In this document: positions 34,876-43,348 of the stretch, one piece after another | Layout of the letters: the number at the start of each line of letters is the position of its first letter | How positions within the stretch are numbered: the stretch's first letter is position 1 | NCBI GenBank assembly: GCA_918797485.1 | Contig: CAKKNE010000002.1 | Span: 524,501-588,500, forward strand | Source of the DNA: Pelagomonas calceolata | Lineage: Eukaryota > Sar > Pelagophyceae > Pelagomonadales > Pelagomonadaceae | DNA length: 64,000 nt | Direction: 5' to 3' | Notes under the pieces: model-generated | What the model was told of the DNA's origin: nothing | What the model saw: only the letters and a program-made list of their open reading frames with translations | The model's database searches: none | Translations under genes and position numbers: made by a program

Positions 34876-35700
34876 TCACTCCTTGTCGACCCACGACCCG
34901 TTGTCCGAGTCCCAGACTTTTCCCGGGATCGTGACGCCCTTCGGCTTCGGGTACTGGTACGGGGTGTGCTTCTTGGTGTCGACGTACCAGAAATTCACGG
35001 GGTCCACCTTATTGCACGGAAGTCCCATGAGGGCAGCACCATATAATTTCTCTTCGAGGTCCAAATGCTTGTCGTCGATTCTCTTCTCATCCATGATTTG
35101 AGGCATCATGCACACCTTCACGTGTTCATACTTATCAATCTTGCCGTCCTTGTTGGCGGATATGGGCCACTTTTGCTTACCCGGAAGAGTAAGCTCGATC
35201 GCTTTGCCGTCTTTGTTGATGCCGTCGAAGGTGAGCTTGCGCGACTCATTGATTATGCACTGTTCCAGGCCGAAAGTAGGCGTGGAACCCTCCTTCATCA
35301 CCTCCTTCATCAAAAACCCCGCGGTGTCGGCAAAGTCCCCAAGAAGGGCGACGCAGAGGTCCGTGCCTTGTACGCGAATCTCCATGCCCTCGCTATCCGC
35401 GACGAACGCTTGGCGGGGGGTGTCCTTGCAGTTCTCGATCTTGAGCGGAGCCCCACGGTGAATTCCATCAGCGACGGCGACGCACTTGTTAGGATACAAC
35501 TCCATCTTGATTTTCGCTTCATGCTCGTAGAGCGCCGCGGACGCGCGGGGCGCCGAGGGCGTGACGACCGTCGCGGCCAGCGCGCCGAGGACAAACGAGG
35601 CAACGGCGGCGCCGATGACGAGGGCCTTGATGCTCTTGCCCTGGGGCTTGTCGGCGACAAGGGGCTCCTCGGAGGCGGGGATTGTCGAGTAGGTGGCCAT
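34876..35700 (-). CDS. Type II membrane protein with ricin-B-like domain
   Basis: 274 residues from ATG 35700 (MATYSTIPASEEP), chosen over an open upstream extension because the leader ACTAAACAACAAACA precedes it. A cytosolic tail, one helix (about 26-48, ALVIGAAVASFVLGALAATVV), then an extracytoplasmic domain. KMELYPNKCVAVADGIHRGAPLKIENC...QAFV...DLCVALLGD has the Cys pair and QxW-like pattern of a ricin B-type beta-trefoil lectin repeat. NKDGKIDKYEHVKVC further on resembles an EF-hand-like loop but is not a complete pair. Binding partner unknown. It lies 170 nt from the sulfatase stop, convergent. Confidence 0.55.
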   Translation of the reverse strand: MATYSTIPASEEPLVADKPQGKSIKALVIGAAVASFVLGALAATVVTPSAPRASAALYEHEAKIKMELYPNKCVAVADGIHRGAPLKIENCKDTPRQAFVADSEGMEIRVQGTDLCVALLGDFADTAGFLMKEVMKEGSTPTFGLEQCIINESRKLTFDGINKDGKAIELTLPGKQKWPISANKDGKIDKYEHVKVCMMPQIMDEKRIDDKHLDLEEKLYGAALMGLPCNKVDPVNFWYVDTKKHTPYQYPKPKGVTIPGKVWDSDNGSWVDKE

Positions 35701-35801
35701 TGTTTGTTGTTTAGTCTGCGTGGGAGTCGCAATTTGCAAAGTCGAAGGGCACGCGTTGGCTACAAGATGAAGTATGAAGGCCCGTACAAAAGACTCGACG
35801 C

Positions 35802-35847
35802 GACTACGTACGTTATTCAACTGTGACTACGTACGTTATTCAACTGT
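35802..35847. repeat. Tandem 23-bp duplication
   Basis: Two exact copies of a 23-mer beginning GACTACGTACGTTATTCAAC lie at 35802-35824 and 35825-35847, about 100-150 nt upstream of the ricin-like gene start. Confidence 0.9.
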
Positions 35848-35876
35848 GGACGTGCCGAGCAAAAATCTGTGAAAAT

Positions 35877-35926
35877 CGTGCGGGTTTAAACCCCGCACGA
35901 ACATTCCAAAGCCCCGTCATAGGGGC
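35877..35926. other. Pair of GC-rich hairpins
   Basis: CGTGCGGG at 35877-35884 pairs with CCCGCACG at 35892-35899 around a TTTAAAC loop; GCCCC at 35911-35915 pairs with GGGGC at 35922-35926. Both precede the 3' end of the insulysin gene. They could be a structured 3'UTR, a small RNA or a decayed element. Confidence 0.6.
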
Positions 35927-36009
35927 ATGAGGAAGAGTTACGGGGGCTACGACGCAGTTCAAGTGTGGATAAGCGCCGTAGAGCGGTAAAATGGAATAGC
36001 ACAAACATC

Positions 36010-39000
36010 TTACTCTAGTTCATCAAACCGCCCCAAACAACACGCCTCATCATTCGCCCCCCAAAACTCCGACAGCGCCTCGCCAATCTCGACGACGGCG
36101 GCATCACTGCAAACGCCGAGCCCCGCCGCCGCCGGACCGTACGCGACGCGGCAGCCCGGCGCGCGCGGCGGCCCGTCCGGCCCGCGGCCCTCCGCAAATG
36201 TCGCCGCGCGGCCGACGACGCGCACGACGAGCTTGCCCGCGCAGCAGGCCGCGCCGTCGGCGGGCGCGCAGGCGCCGAGACCGAACATTCGGTCATACGC
36301 GGCGCGGACGGCCGCAGGCGCGACCGAACCACAAGCAAGGGCCTCGACGATATGAGAATCGAACAGGTCCGGCCGCCCGTCGTAGATACCCTCCCAAGCG
36401 TGATCGGCAACCTCCCTCGGGCTCCGGTGCTTCTCGCCGCGCCGCAGCGCCAGCGCCGCGCCGTGCTCGACGAGGTCTTCGGCGAAGGACGGCTTCATGA
36501 CCTCCCTGCGAAACTCGCGCAGGAACGCGTCGACGCGGCCCGCGACGTAGTCCGGGTGCGCCTCCTTCGACGTCACGCAGATGCCAAAGCCCACGATCCC
36601 GTCGGTCCAGCGCGAGCCGCAGGACACGCTGTAGCCGAGCTGCTCCTTCGTGCGCAGCTGGTCGTAGAGCGGCTCGTCGATCACGGCCTCCAGCAGATCC
36701 GCTAACAACCGCGAAGCCGGCGAGTCCGGGCCGAGCTGCCAGTAGCACTCGAGCGCGCAGGCCCTGCCCTCGGCGTCCTCGCCCGCGGCGTCGACGTGGT
36801 ACGCGTGGCACCGCGGGAGCCGGGCCACGGGGCCGCAGGTCCGCGCCGTGGCGACGGTCGACACGGTCCGCAGCGACGCGTCGACGGACCGCGCCGCGTC
36901 CGCCGCACCGTTGCCGCCCACCAGAGCACTCCGCGAGCAGCCGTCGAGAAAATTGCGGAGCCAGCGCTGGCACGCGACGGCGTCCACGCTTTGCAGCGCC
37001 GCGCGGCGCTGCGCCGGCGCGAACCGCCGCCCCGGCGCGAGGCAGCACAGGCGCAGGCGGCGCGCGTGGCGGTCCGCGTCGTGCCAGGCGTTCTCCAGGC
37101 TGAGCGCGACCTCGGACTTGGCCGCCGCGAAGGCGCGCGGTTCAACAACCTCGTCGGCGGCGCGCCGCACGCCCCGCAGCAGCGCGTCGAAGAGCGCCGG
37201 CACCTTCTCGTCGAAGCCGCCGCACTTGAGCGAGAGCGCGAGCGCGTCGGCGTCCAGCACCGCCGATATCGTGTAGTCGAGGCCGGCGACGGTCGCCGGG
37301 TAGAGGTCCTCGGCGACGGCGTCCGCGACGAGGGCACTTACTAATTGCAGCGTGGCGGCGTCCGTCACCGTTGGTTTTGATGACCCCGTGAGGCGCGCCC
37401 GCACGTAGAGCGTGGGCAGCTCGAAGCGATCGGGCCGCGGAAGGACCCAGACGTCTCCAATTAACGCGGGCGCCGCGTCCGTGGCGTCGGGCGCGGCCGG
37501 GAAGCCCTCGACGAGTTTTGATAGTGCGACGTCGGCGCTGCTGGGCTTGCCCTTGCGCTTTTTTTTTGCCGGGCCGCCGGCGCGGCGCCGCCACGCGTCC
37601 GCGAAGTCTTTGCAGGCCCGCGCCGCTCGTTCGGCGTCGGCTTCTTCCTCGTTTGATGGAGCGGGCCGCGCCTTCGTCGACCCGGGCTTTAACAGAGGCG
37701 CGTCGACCACAAAAGCGTTCGGCGCCGGCAGCCCGAGCGCGGGCCAGTCGTCGCACGCGGACCACGCCTCTATTAATGAAGGGGGCACCGGCGCCGTCCA
37801 GTGCTCGGTCCCGAAGCGCGGCTCAATTTGTGGAGACTCCGCGGGCCGCCGCGTCGCGAGGTGTGCAAACGGCGCCCACGTCGCCGGGACATCATTTGAG
37901 GCGGGCGGCGGCGGCGGTTTGGCCGGCATGAGCTTCGCCAGCGCGGCGTGGAAGCCCCCTCGTCCCGCGCACCGCGGGCAGCCCGGCGCGCACGGAACTT
38001 CCGGTGGGCATTCATCGCCCCGGAACGCGGCCGTCGAGAGCTCCACTCGACATTTTGTGGGATCGGCGAGGACCCGTAATACCTCAATCGCGTCGTCGTC
38101 GAAGGGCGCGAGCAGGCACCCGCCGGCCACTTCCAGGAGGTGCTCTCTATCTACACCGTCGTGGGCCAGCATCAGCGCCGCGAGGCCCTCGACGAGATCG
38201 TCTACTTCCCCATCTTCCTCGAAATCGAAGTTCAGTCGCTCGACCTTCCGCAGCTCCGCCGAGAGCCGCCCGAGCGTGTCGTCGCAAAGCTCCCTTAAAC
38301 AAGCCCGCGCGTGCGCCAACACGCAGCCGACGACCTCGGCCCAGCGCGCCACGCCGGCTTCTGTTAAATCGACGGACACGGCGAAGAGGGCCCCGCACGC
38401 GACCGAGTCGGACACGCCGTCGCCGGACACGCCCGCCACGAGGCCCGCCGCGAGGCCGCTCCGGCGCAGCTGCGCGAGCGCGGACCTGGGCCCCTCGTGG
38501 CCGAGGCAGTGCGCCGCGAGGTCGCACGGCCGCGTCCGCCACTTGCGACGAATACTCGGGAGGGGCCACACCAACCTCAGGTCGCGCGCCGCGTCGCGGG
38601 CCGGCGCGACGCGCGCGAGCGCCGAAGCGCCGGCGGCGAAGGGCGGCGCGAGCGGCGCGGGCGGCGCGTCCCAGGACGTCCGGCGCCAGCGGCCCGCGGG
38701 ACATGTTGAGGGGCTCGCGCGCACCTGTGTGGTTTGACTTTCTTTGTTTCGCGTTCCCTCACGCCATCGACGCGCCGTTTCCCCTGTGAATGTTCTACAT
38801 GGCGGAACCTCTACGCCATCGCTCAGACACGGTTACAAGTGGCCACACCGGCGCAGACGTGCTTAAAGCTCTCGCGGCACCAGGCCTCCGTCTCGTCGAG
38901 CGCCGCCGGCGCCACGAGGCAGAGCTTCATGTTCGACGCGTGGTAGTGGTCTCTATACAACGCCTTGACGGCGGCGACGGCGCTCGCGTCGCCGTGGCGC

Positions 39001-39599
39001 AGACTTTCCGCGTGCCCCCAGGTGAAGGTGGCGAAGGGGTGGCCCGCGGGCGCGCCCGCGACGTAGAGCAACTCATCCAAACGCGCGGCGTCGTCTCTTC
39101 TGGTTTCGTTGAACTCGTTGTCGATGGCGTTCACCTCGCGCGCGACCATGTCCGGGTTGAAACTTGGTGAAACGAAGAACTGCGCGAAGATGTCCAAAGC
39201 TTCGCGGAACGCGCCGGGCAGCACGTCGAAGTAGTAGGACGTGTGCTCGACGTCCGTGTGCGCGTTCGACGAGCCGCCTCTTTTCGCCAAGAAGCCGTCG
39301 TAGGCGTTCTCGGCGGGGTACTTCTTCGAGCCCAGGAACAGCAAATGCTCCAAAAAGTGCGCCGCGCCCGGCGTGTCCTCCGGGTCCGCCCACGAGCCGA
39401 CGCCGACGACCACCGCGCACGCCGCCCTTTGGGTCTCGTCGTCTCCGTCGTCGCTGCTGTCGTCGCTGCCGGTCTCGCTCTCTTCGATCTCGTCCTCTTC
39501 CTCCGTGGGCGGCTCGTGGATGAGGAGGCACTCGAGGCCGTTGTCGAGCGTGATGAGACGGTACTGTTTTTTGTCGGAGGTGCCGACGTTGAGTTGCAT
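36010..39599 (-). CDS. IDE: Insulysin (M16A zinc metallopeptidase, IDE/nardilysin type)
   Basis: Exons 39599-38859 and 38724-36010, phase 0, 1151 residues. M16A enzymes degrade short peptides in a closed chamber. The inverted zinc motif HFLEH (81-85) in GAAHFLEHLLFLGSKKYP is intact; a third ligand Glu is expected near NEFNETRRDD. The acidic insert EEEDEIEESETGSDD at about 33-48 before the motif recalls nardilysin. Later domains include a normal C-terminal M16 half with EQLGYSVSCGSRW. An Ala/Cys-rich stretch and KKKRKGKPSS lie mid-protein. The start is the first ATG (MQLNVGTSDKK). The intron is an introner element. Confidence 0.9.
38725..38858 (-). mobile_element. Introner element forming the intron of the insulysin gene
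   Basis: 134 nt, minus strand. Flanking 8-bp repeats GTCTGCGC (38851-38858) and GTGCGCGC (from 38724) agree at 6 of 8. The left end CGGTGTGG and the complement of the right end CTGTGTGG agree at 7 of 8. Two modules are present: TCACGCCATCGACGCG and a weaker TACGCCATCGC. Splicing joins ESFKH to VRASPST in frame. Confidence 0.78.
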
Positions 39600-39985
39600 G
39601 ATGCTGTGCGGCAGCGAGTGGTCAACAGGATGCAATATGAGTGTAACCAGGTTGCCAGGCTGTGGTGCAGCGATTGCGATGGATGCGGGCGCTGTCGTAC
39701 AGATGCACTTGCGAGCTGTACGCGAGTATTTGTGATTTTGCAGCGTTTTTTGCGGAGCCAAATTGCGCGCTAGTGTCTTTACAGACGCTAGTAATCGCGG
39801 GGGTCGCAAACGCAGGCCGTCCTGAGTGTCCCAATAGGCTCCTGTGCCTGGTTTTAATCAAGTGCGTGCACAGTTCCATCTCTCGCAGCGCCAACTTTTC
39901 CCCTCGCGCCCTAGCTCTGCTGGCGAGCAACACACTCGGGTCTGCGACTCGCGTCTGCGACTATCCCACGAGATCTCCCAAAGCA
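39600..39985. other. Divergent promoter region (insulysin / small unknown)
   Basis: 386 nt with the best-formed CTAG palindrome of the window at 39769-39791. No gene seen. Confidence 0.6.
39769..39791 (-). promoter_or_regulatory. CTAG palindrome in divergent promoter
   Basis: On the plus strand GCTAGTGTCT-TTAC-AGACGCTAG: ten-base arms with one mismatch around a four-base centre. 170 nt from the insulysin ATG, 195 nt from the next plus-strand ATG. Confidence 0.72.
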
Positions 39986-40405
39986 ATGCCGCGAGTGAAA
40001 CGAAAAGCCGGTTCCGGCACTGCCACGCGGCGCCCGCGCCGCTTCGGCACGGAGTCGACCGGCATCGCGTCGGCCGCGCGGCCGATGCAGGAGGAACCCC
40101 AGGGCGGGCGGGGGCTACGATGCTGCGACGATCCTGACTGCGACGATCCGTCGATGGGCGGGGGCTACTTCGCGGTCTACCAGCCCAAGGACGGCGTCGA
40201 GGTGTTTACCGGTATCGTCGCGGTGTCCGCCGCGATCATGCAGACGCCCTGGCAGCAACCGCCCCTCAACATGCCCGTATCCTACTTCATGCTTCGCGAC
40301 CCGAATGATGATCCCATAAGCGGCGAGAAGGAGCTGATGGACCCGGGCTGGTTCATGCGTGAGATGTCGCAGTACGACGGCCCCGGCCCGCGGCTACCGG
40401 GCTAG
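39986..40405 (+). CDS. Small protein with one hydrophobic segment, unknown
   Basis: 139 residues from ATG 39986 (MPRVKRKAG). A basic, Arg-rich N terminus (1-25), a Cys-Asp cluster (CCDDPDCDDP, about 50-60), a hydrophobic stretch FTGIVAVSAAIM (about 77-88), and PVSYFMLRDPNDDPISGEKELMDPGWFMREM at the end. The basic start could target mitochondria or plastid, but there is no clear cleavage site. No family recognised. The frame is open far upstream, but no in-frame ATG precedes this one with a good leader. Confidence 0.55.
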   Translation: MPRVKRKAGSGTATRRPRRFGTESTGIASAARPMQEEPQGGRGLRCCDDPDCDDPSMGGGYFAVYQPKDGVEVFTGIVAVSAAIMQTPWQQPPLNMPVSYFMLRDPNDDPISGEKELMDPGWFMREMSQYDGPGPRLPG

Positions 40406-40568
40406 GAATTGGGTTTAGGCATCTTAAGGAAAATATAGATTGTGCTCCTCATCATATTCACTGCTACAACCGGTCTACGTTCGCACACAAAACCCGTACC
40501 GCAAATTTCTCGCATCGCGCGGCGCCTCCAATGCGCGGCAGCATGACAACTCCACAGTAGTTGCAACG

Positions 40569-42341
40569 ATGCGATGCGTGTGGGCAGCGCTCGTGGCCGC
40601 AGCGTGCGCGGCGGCCCAGAACGAAGCCGTCGCGGCGCTGGTGGCCAAGTACAAAAAAAGCGCCGGGGGCAGCCCCGCGGCGCCCACGCCCGCGAGGCAG
40701 CCCGAAGCCGCGCCGCGCGACGTCGCGGCGGCGCCTGCGAGGCAGCCCGTCGCGGGGCGAGCGGCGACTAACGACGCTGCGAACCTAAACGACGTAGTCG
40801 GGCTCTTCGCGTGGCCGAAAAAACCGCGCACCGTTTGGGCCGCCGCGAAGGCCGCGATCACGGGGCAGCCCGACGCACCGCGCACCTTCCACGCCCGCCG
40901 GCCGAGCGCGCCCGCGCCTTCTACAAATATAAACGACGACGTCGACGCCTACTTCAAAAAATGGCGCCGCGTCGTGCCGCACTGCGCGCCGCTCATGCAG
41001 GGCAGCTGCGTCTACGTCGCGCCGAACGGCGGTATCGTGCACGCGCGCGACATGAGCCTGGCCAAGAACGCCGGGAGCTCCAAACAGATGCTCGCCGACT
41101 TACAGTTAAGAGCGGTCTCGGCCTCGCTCCAAAGTGTACTACCAGAGGACCGCTGGGTCAGCTGGAACATGGTCTACACCGCGGCGGGCCCGACGAAGCC
41201 GCGGCCCTGGCCGACCTTCGCCATCGGCAAGCGCGAGCCGCACCGGCCCGGGTTACTCATGCCGAACCCCTTCTTCGGCGCGCCGTCGTGGTGGGCGCGC
41301 CACAATTTACTGCAAATTGCGGCGTCCCAGAAGCGGAGCTGGGCCACGCGACTGAAAAAGGTGCTCTATAGAGGCGCGTGCGGCCCGGGCGCGCGCGCGC
41401 GGCTCGAGCTCATGAACCTCGCCGAGTCGAGCAATTTATTAGATGTGGGCTTCACGGGCGTCGACGGCTTTCCCTCCATCCAGTCTTGTGTGGATGCGCT
41501 CGCCAAGAAGCACGAGATACGGGCGGCGCCGTCCGCTTCTCGGCGGGCGCCGCACGTCGCGCAGACGAACTACTCGCAGTATAGGTATTTGCTGCACCTG
41601 CCGGGAGCGGCCACCGGATCTTACAGTAGGAACCTCCAGTACCTCTGGACGCAGGGCTCTATCGTCTTAGTGTGGAACCAGACCGCTACCGAATTTTACT
41701 ACCGCCACCTGCAAAACGACGTGCACTACGTCGTCGTCGACGCGGCCACGATCGTTCAAACGGTGGAGGCCATCGAGGCGGACCCGGCGCGCCAGGAGCG
41801 GTTAAGGCGGGGCGCGCGCGCGTTCTACGACGCGCATTTGGCGGCGCCGCGCTTGATCGATCGGTGGCGCGCCGTGCTCGAGGCGCTCGCGCTGCGGCAG
41901 GACGTGGAGCCCTGTGTGGAAATCAACCAGTGAGTTAGGATTTGAGCCTCCACGCCATCGAGCTGCCACAGTTACGGGGACGACGGCGCGTCGATGGCGT
42001 GTGCCTCCACGCCATCGGGCAGGTGCTGTTCCGGGGACGACGTCGCGTCGATGGCGTGGGACGCCCGAAATTTGATTTCCACACAGGTCGAGCCGCCGAA
42101 GATCGACAACTCGTCCGCGTGCACCTGCGACCACCGGCTAGCTACCCGGTACCGTGCCTGCTCGACGTGCCTGCACCTCGAGGACACGGAGATGGCCTAC
42201 TTCATGGGCATTCTCAAAAAGCCGAAGCGGCCACGGGCGCCGGACCCGGACGACGTCGTGGGCCTCGCGCGCGACATCCTCGCCGCGAAGACCCTTGAGG
42301 CCGCGAGGGCTGTGGCGCGGGCGTTCGTCGGGCAGAATTAA
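40569..42341 (+). CDS. GT90/CAP10-like glycosyltransferase
   Basis: Exons 40569-41903 and 42087-42341, phase 0, 529 residues. Signal peptide MRCVWAALVAAACAAAQ, then a Pro/Ala-rich stem. The core from about 185 shows YVAPNGGIVHARD, RLKKVLYRGACGPGARARLELM, LDVGFTGVDGF, NYSQYRYLLHLPGAATGSYSRNLQYLWTQGSIVLVW and YYRHLQNDVHYVVVD, which is the CAP10/KDELC (GT90) pattern of Golgi or ER glycosyltransferases that move glucose or xylose. The sugar and acceptor are unknown. Reading through without splicing gives a false stop at 41931-41933, inside the introner. The real C terminus has CTCDHRLATRYRACSTCLHLE. Confidence 0.82.
41904..42086 (+). mobile_element. Well-preserved introner element forming the intron of the GT90 gene
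   Basis: 183-nt intron with 8-bp flanking repeats GTGGAGCC (41904-41911) and GTCGAGCC (42087-42094), 7 of 8. The left end CTGTGTGGAAATCAA is an exact inverted copy of the right end TTGATTTCCACACAG. It carries four CGCCATCG/CGATGGCG modules. The donor GT comes from the duplicated target, the acceptor AG from the element. Best candidate for a recent insertion. Confidence 0.92.
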
Positions 42342-42414
42342 TTTACTTTCTAGTGACAACACAAAACAAACGTCGGCCGGGTGGCTAGGCAGCCTAGCTC
42401 TGAGCGAAGCAACA

Positions 42415-43092
42415 TCATCGCTCGAAGACGCCGAGCGACACGATCTTCAGGCCGGCGCCGAGCGGGAATGCGCTGAGCTCCTCGGCCGAGACTGCAACCG
42501 GTTCGAAGCGCCCCACGCCACCAAGCTCGTCCAGGAACGCTCGTCGCCCGTCGGGTCGCCCCGGGTCGACCACGATGCACGCGCCGCGCGAGGCGCGGAC
42601 GACCCGGGCCGTCGCCCGAGCAATGGCCTCCTCGTACAACGTATCTGCCGCGACGACGACGTCAAAATCTCCGAGCGCGGCGACGGCGTCGGCATCGGTG
42701 AAATCAAGCCGTTGCACGTCGAAAGCACCATCCGCCGCGCGCCGCAGTAGCTCGAGGGAGATGTCGGACACGTCCGTCGCGACGACGTCGGCACCGAGCC
42801 TCGCGGCGGCCGCCGACGCCAGGCCCGTGCCCGCGCCGAGTTCGAGGACGCGGAGCCCCGCCACGTCGCGTGCCGCGAGCGCGCGCGCCGCGACGACGGC
42901 CGACGGCCAGCAGCACGCGCCGAAGGGATCGCTGTCGGTCTCGATCGCGGCGTCGAGCGCCGCGTCTTGCGACTCCGCCTCGTAGATGCGCACGGGTGCA
43001 GTGATGCCTGCTATTTGCACGTCTCGCGGGCGGACGGCTATCGCGTGTGCATGTGCAGTGCTGCATGAGAGCAGGAGCAACACGCATAGCAT
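42415..43092 (-). CDS. METTL21-type (methyltransferase 16 family) methyltransferase
   Basis: 225 residues from ATG 43092. MLCVLLLLSCSTAHAHA is a signal-like start, unusual for this mostly cytosolic family, and may be part of plastid or ER targeting. SAM-binding motif I is VLELGAGTGLASAAAARLGA (about 80-100), followed by VVATDVSD, then FDVVVAADTLYEEA (motif post II) and ACIVVDPGRPDGR. FGACCWPSAVVAARAL before motif I is the usual G-x-x-W-P-S/A-A signature of protein lysine methyltransferases of the METTL21/22 group. Substrate unknown. Convergent with GT90, 73 nt. Confidence 0.78.
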   Translation of the reverse strand: MLCVLLLLSCSTAHAHAIAVRPRDVQIAGITAPVRIYEAESQDAALDAAIETDSDPFGACCWPSAVVAARALAARDVAGLRVLELGAGTGLASAAAARLGADVVATDVSDISLELLRRAADGAFDVQRLDFTDADAVAALGDFDVVVAADTLYEEAIARATARVVRASRGACIVVDPGRPDGRRAFLDELGGVGRFEPVAVSAEELSAFPLGAGLKIVSLGVFER

Positions 43093-43253
43093 GGCTGCCA
43101 CTCTGCACGCTCGACACCTAGCACGGACCTTGCAACGCGGGAAACCCGCGCCGTGCCCAATCTGGTGATCGATGCGCCTGTAACCGTGTGCTCAAAGTGA
43201 TTTATAAAGGCGAATTCGTGGTAGGGGAGGGGAGGCTGGAAAAACCGCTTGGC

Positions 43254-43277
43254 TTGCTAGTGTGTTACAGCGCTAGC
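43254..43277 (-). promoter_or_regulatory. CTAG palindrome upstream of the methyltransferase gene
   Basis: On the minus strand GCTAGCGCTGTAACACACTA then GC, followed by AAGCCAAGC. It lies about 160 nt before ATG 43092. The neighbour on the other side ends here, so this copy serves at most one gene. Confidence 0.62.
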
Positions 43278-43348
43278 TGCGCACTCTTCGCCGCGTGGCT
43301 TTGCCATCAGTGGAAAAGTCGAACCAAGGGGAAAACCACAGCGAATAT

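Larger units (their letters stand above)
35701..36009. other. Intergenic with tandem repeat and two hairpins
   Basis: 309 nt between two minus-strand genes. It holds a 23-bp tandem duplication and two GC-rich hairpins, listed separately. No coding evidence. Confidence 0.6.

Noticed and set aside
35877-35926. tRNA gene
   Set aside because: The hairpins do not form a cloverleaf and no anticodon arm or B-box (GGTTCGANTCC) is present.
36010-38724. Long open frames on the strand opposite to insulysin (for example 37412-38737 plus)
   Set aside because: They mirror the codon structure of the real gene, are very Arg/Ala/Ser/Pro-rich and show no domain. Such shadows are expected in GC-rich coding DNA.
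39597-39809. N-terminal extension of insulysin to 39809
   Set aside because: The upstream frame starts only with TTG and holds the CTAG palindrome; the first ATG (39599) begins the conserved part.
41931-41933. Stop codon as the true end of the GT90 protein
   Set aside because: It lies inside an element with perfect terminal repeats and a flanking duplication; the downstream exon continues in frame.
3024-42050. CRISPR-like or minisatellite array from the repeated CACGCCATCGACGCG word
   Set aside because: The copies are few per site, unevenly spaced, in both orientations, and confined to introns of a eukaryote.
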